Shown: positions 3,755 through 5,331 of the stretch, in pieces
Position numbering within the stretch: the first letter of the stretch is position 1
How the letters are laid out: every line of letters begins with the position of its first letter
NCBI GenBank assembly: GCA_027083915.1
Contig: JALWML010000216.1
Location: forward strand, 1-5,331
From: Lysobacterales bacterium
GTDB lineage: Bacteria; Pseudomonadota; Gammaproteobacteria; Xanthomonadales; Marinicellaceae
Direction of reading: 5' to 3'
DNA length: 5,331 nt
Notes under the pieces: generated by a model
The model's input: the letters and a program-made list of their open reading frames with translations, nothing else
What the model was told of the DNA's origin: nothing
Database searches by the model: none
Translations under genes and position numbers: made by a program

Positions 3755-5331
3755 TTATTGTGTGCAGTCATCTCTGAGTGTATTGCAAATTCTACTGTCT
3801 TTAAGTGGGCTTATCCCACCTGCTGTGTTTTTTATGCGCTTAATAATCAACTGTTTAAGGTTTGAGTTGTTTTTATTGCAGTCAATTATCATGGATTCGT
3901 CAATCATTGTATAACCATCGTGGTCAGTTTTGGCGCTGATTAAATACTTAGGTACGACAATATTAATCAAATCATCGTCTTTAATTAACAAGCCACTTTT
4001 ACTGAAGGTTAGTTGATGAAACTGTTGTTTTTCAGGGTCATGAATAAATCGAATACCTGAGACCAGCAGCCAATGACCATTGGCAGTCCACATATCAATG
4101 GAGTGTTTTAGCATCTCTTTGAGTATTTTACCATCAATTTGGATTAGGGTTAAATCTGAAGGATAAGGAAACATGCCTTCAATATGCTTACGTGTAATGG
4201 CACTGTTAGCAGCTATATTGTAGTTGAGTCTGACAGAACCAGAATTGATTAGGGCAACATCTGCGTGACACAACTTAAACTCTTGTAAGGCAGTATCGGC
4301 AATAAAATCGCCAAGGTTGGTTTCAAAACGCCTTATTTCACTTTCTTCGGCAATAAGGTCAACTTTTGTGGTGCCATAAGCTAGGTCCAAGCAATCCTCA
4401 TTTTCATGTTTCTTTTGGCAATATTTTACTTTAGTTTTTTGTATCCAGTTATCGATGGTTTGTTGAACATTCACATCTTTTGCGACAGTTTTATCAAGAT
4501 CAATAAATGTCGGTAAGAAACTAATTTTGTCTTGTGTCAGAGTGACATCAATGACAGCTGCTGACAAAGCATCGGCATCGGCTTTGATTATCCACGTGCC
4601 ATTGACTTGTTCATTTTGACGGTAGTGTTCGTGCCCACCAATAATGATGTCAGGTCGATAGGCTTTGTCCAGTTCAAGAATTTTTTTATCATCGCCTAGA
4701 CGTTGGTGTGTTAAGGCAATAACGACTTGAGCCCCTTGCTTTCTCAAAAAAGGCACATAATGTTTGCTGACTTCAAGTGGGTTGTCAAAACTAGCAATGT
4801 ATTCGGGGTGAGTCATATCCGTTGTTAAGCTGTAAAAGCCAACTTTTATGCCATCATATTCTTTAATGAGCCATTTATGAATTTTGTTAGAGTGAATTTT
4901 TCCTAGCTTTTCATCTTCATACCAGTTGATATTGGAGTCTAACCAGTTAAATTTGGATTCGTCAATTCGTTCTTGTACCATTGGCAGGTATTTGAGTTTA
5001 GATTTATCAAATTCGTGGTTGCCAAAGGTAATAATCATATTGTCATCAAAGTCATGATTGATGCCATCTAATTGGTTCATGGCATCAATCATGGCTGCAC
5101 CTTTGTTGACGCGACTACTAAAAGAAGGCTGAAGAAAATCACCTGCATGTAATAATACGACATCTTTTCCTTGAGCTAACAATTTGTCGCGCAGTGTTTT
5201 AACGCGTGCTAAACCGCCAACTTTGCCGTTATCTAAGCCTTCTGCTCGGTAAACATCGTTGATGGCAAGAATGATAAAGGATTTTTGTATTATTTTCTTT
5301 TGGCAAGAGCCCAGAATTAATAAAAGTGTTA
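3755..5331 (-). CDS. UshA-like 5'-nucleotidase/metallophosphatase lipoprotein, 5' end outside window
   Basis: The frame stays open from the TAA at 3755-3757 to the right edge, giving 524 visible residues with no start in view. A TTG at 5182 begins a shorter open frame but is not the start, because the 49 codons before it encode essential parts. They include TLLLILGSC, the end of a lipoprotein signal peptide with lipobox cysteine at visible residue 9, and then IILAINDVY, the first metal-binding block. Metallophosphatase motifs follow: HAGDF (D64), GNHEFD (N104, H105, D108, the catalytic His-Asp dyad), THQ (H208) and GGHEH (H233, H235). The C-terminal nucleotidase domain shows NLGDFIAD, INSGSVR (362-367), FPYPSDL and DHDGY (471-473). 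The likely role is hydrolysis of nucleotides or related phosphoesters at the periplasmic face of a membrane. One ligand differs: the usual D-x-H of the first block is D25-V-Y27. An insert with two cysteines (YCQKKHENEDC) and a CX8C-like tail (ICNTLRDDC) may form disulfides. Substrate cannot be deduced. Confidence 0.92.
   Translation of the reverse strand, partial: TLLLILGSCQKKIIQKSFIILAINDVYRAEGLDNGKVGGLARVKTLRDKLLAQGKDVVLLHAGDFLQPSFSSRVNKGAAMIDAMNQLDGINHDFDDNMIITFGNHEFDKSKLKYLPMVQERIDESKFNWLDSNINWYEDEKLGKIHSNKIHKWLIKEYDGIKVGFYSLTTDMTHPEYIASFDNPLEVSKHYVPFLRKQGAQVVIALTHQRLGDDKKILELDKAYRPDIIIGGHEHYRQNEQVNGTWIIKADADALSAAVIDVTLTQDKISFLPTFIDLDKTVAKDVNVQQTIDNWIQKTKVKYCQKKHENEDCLDLAYGTTKVDLIAEESEIRRFETNLGDFIADTALQEFKLCHADVALINSGSVRLNYNIAANSAITRKHIEGMFPYPSDLTLIQIDGKILKEMLKHSIDMWTANGHWLLVSGIRFIHDPEKQQFHQLTFSKSGLLIKDDDLINIVVPKYLISAKTDHDGYTMIDESMIIDCNKNNSNLKQLIIKRIKNTAGGISPLKDSRICNTLRDDCTQ

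Noticed and set aside
5321..5331. TAAAAGTGTTA repeated at 104-114 and 5321-5331
   Set aside because: It is only 11 AT-rich bases, one copy inside the nucleotidase coding region, and neither is related to the tRNA 3' end; most likely chance.

Overview
The window looks like the boundary between a core-type locus and an integrated genetic element in a low-GC, Gram-negative bacterium. A gammaproteobacterium is the likeliest host: the tRNA-Leu, the P4/CP4-type integrase and a lipobox-bearing periplasmic nucleotidase all fit one. The species cannot be named from this sequence. All three protein genes and the tRNA are on the minus strand, so the natural reading order is right to left.

Right part (5331 to 1853). 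A two-gene unit comes first. The upstream gene encodes a UshA-like metallophosphatase/5'-nucleotidase. Its reading frame runs off the right edge of the window, and the readable upstream codons hold the end of a lipoprotein signal peptide and the first metal-binding motif. The next gene starts on the base directly after its TAA stop. It encodes a membrane-anchored protein with a helical, TPR-like middle and a C-terminal SUMF1/formylglycine-generating-enzyme-type domain that lacks both catalytic cysteines. The pair is probably translationally coupled and both products probably act outside the cytoplasmic membrane.

Middle (1852 to 1631). A plausible sigma70 promoter and a strong leader hairpin precede an intact tRNA-Leu(CAA) at 1669-1753. 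A Rho-independent terminator at 1631-1656 closes the tRNA transcript.

Left part (1668 to 1). Downstream of the tRNA 3' end is a 360-base non-coding stretch with six copies of a core motif, ATTGACAAC or its complement, in both orientations. Two of the copies lie within a perfect 20-bp direct repeat. The stretch ends at a tyrosine recombinase gene that has all its catalytic residues. The layout (tRNA 3' end, short repeat-rich spacer, integrase gene) is that of the integrase end of a tRNA-targeted genomic island or satellite prophage. The island would extend leftward beyond the window, and the tRNA and the two genes to its right would be chromosomal flank. The repeats are good candidates for integrase arm-binding or autoregulatory sites. 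The last 111 bases at the left edge hold a 10-bp inverted repeat and no recognisable gene.
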